This document shows positions 63,983-64,000 of a DNA stretch of 64,000 nt, in pieces. The number at the start of each line of letters is the position of its first letter. The stretch's first letter is position 1. The notes under the pieces are model-generated. The model ran no database searches, was not told where the DNA came from, and worked only from the letters and a program-made list of their open reading frames with translations. The stretch spans positions 1 to 64,000 of the forward strand of contig OZ025879.1 of assembly GCA_964019415.1 (NCBI GenBank). Reading direction: 5' to 3'. The DNA comes from Ianthella basta (Eukaryota; Porifera; Demospongiae; Verongiida; Ianthellidae). The position numbers were made by a program, and so were the translations under genes.

Positions 63983-64000
63983 GTGAGGCTGTGAGCGGTG

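Overview
The window is nuclear DNA of an animal. It has spliced genes with GT-AG introns of about 60-300 bp, a metazoan gene set (RPS16, CDK9, ZFAND4, TGS1, ARPC5), a Ty3/gypsy retrotransposon and very large satellite arrays. The very compact genes, promoters shared between head-to-head neighbours and the style of the gypsy gag point to an early-branching marine invertebrate, most likely a sponge. That placement is inference.

Layout. 1-937: the 5' end of an internally deleted Ty3/gypsy element on the minus strand (LTR, tRNA primer site, gag stub joined to late RT/RNase H). 938-25,818: a satellite of about 25 kb with a 35-bp unit, with several nested duplications of 0.5-3.8 kb, broken at 3,958-4,302 by a foreign insert carrying a degenerate hammerhead-ribozyme-like motif. 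At about 25,819 a palindromic junction flips the array. From there to 47,638 the plus strand carries related decamer repeats of the form GANNNNRCAA in three flavours, broken by a 0.36-kb unique island (27,976-28,338) and two blocks of a 21-bp minisatellite (41,441-42,695 and 43,067-43,532). The 35-bp unit is itself three and a half such decamers, so about 45 kb is one repeat superfamily. 47,639-50,232: unique DNA with weak exon candidates and a short telomere-like tract. 50,233-54,309: a second 21-bp minisatellite with its own higher-order repeats.

From 54.7 kb to the end lies a tightly packed housekeeping cluster of seven genes in strictly alternating orientation: an unrecognised 109-residue gene (+), RPS16 (-), CDK9 (+), ZFAND4-like (-), a DYDC-like Dpy-30-motif gene (+), TGS1 (-) and ARPC5 (+, cut by the window edge). 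RPS16/CDK9, ZFAND4/DYDC-like and TGS1/ARPC5 are head to head with 66, 151 and 114 bp between start codons, so each pair probably shares a bidirectional promoter. The other junctions are tail to tail. Functions are mostly general: translation (RPS16), transcription elongation (CDK9), RNA cap hypermethylation (TGS1), actin branching (ARPC5), a ubiquitin-like/AN1 protein and a probable cilium-related protein.

The many long open frames in the repeat arrays come from stop-free repeat units and are not treated as genes. All gene models were spliced by eye; the phases add up, but none was checked against RNA.
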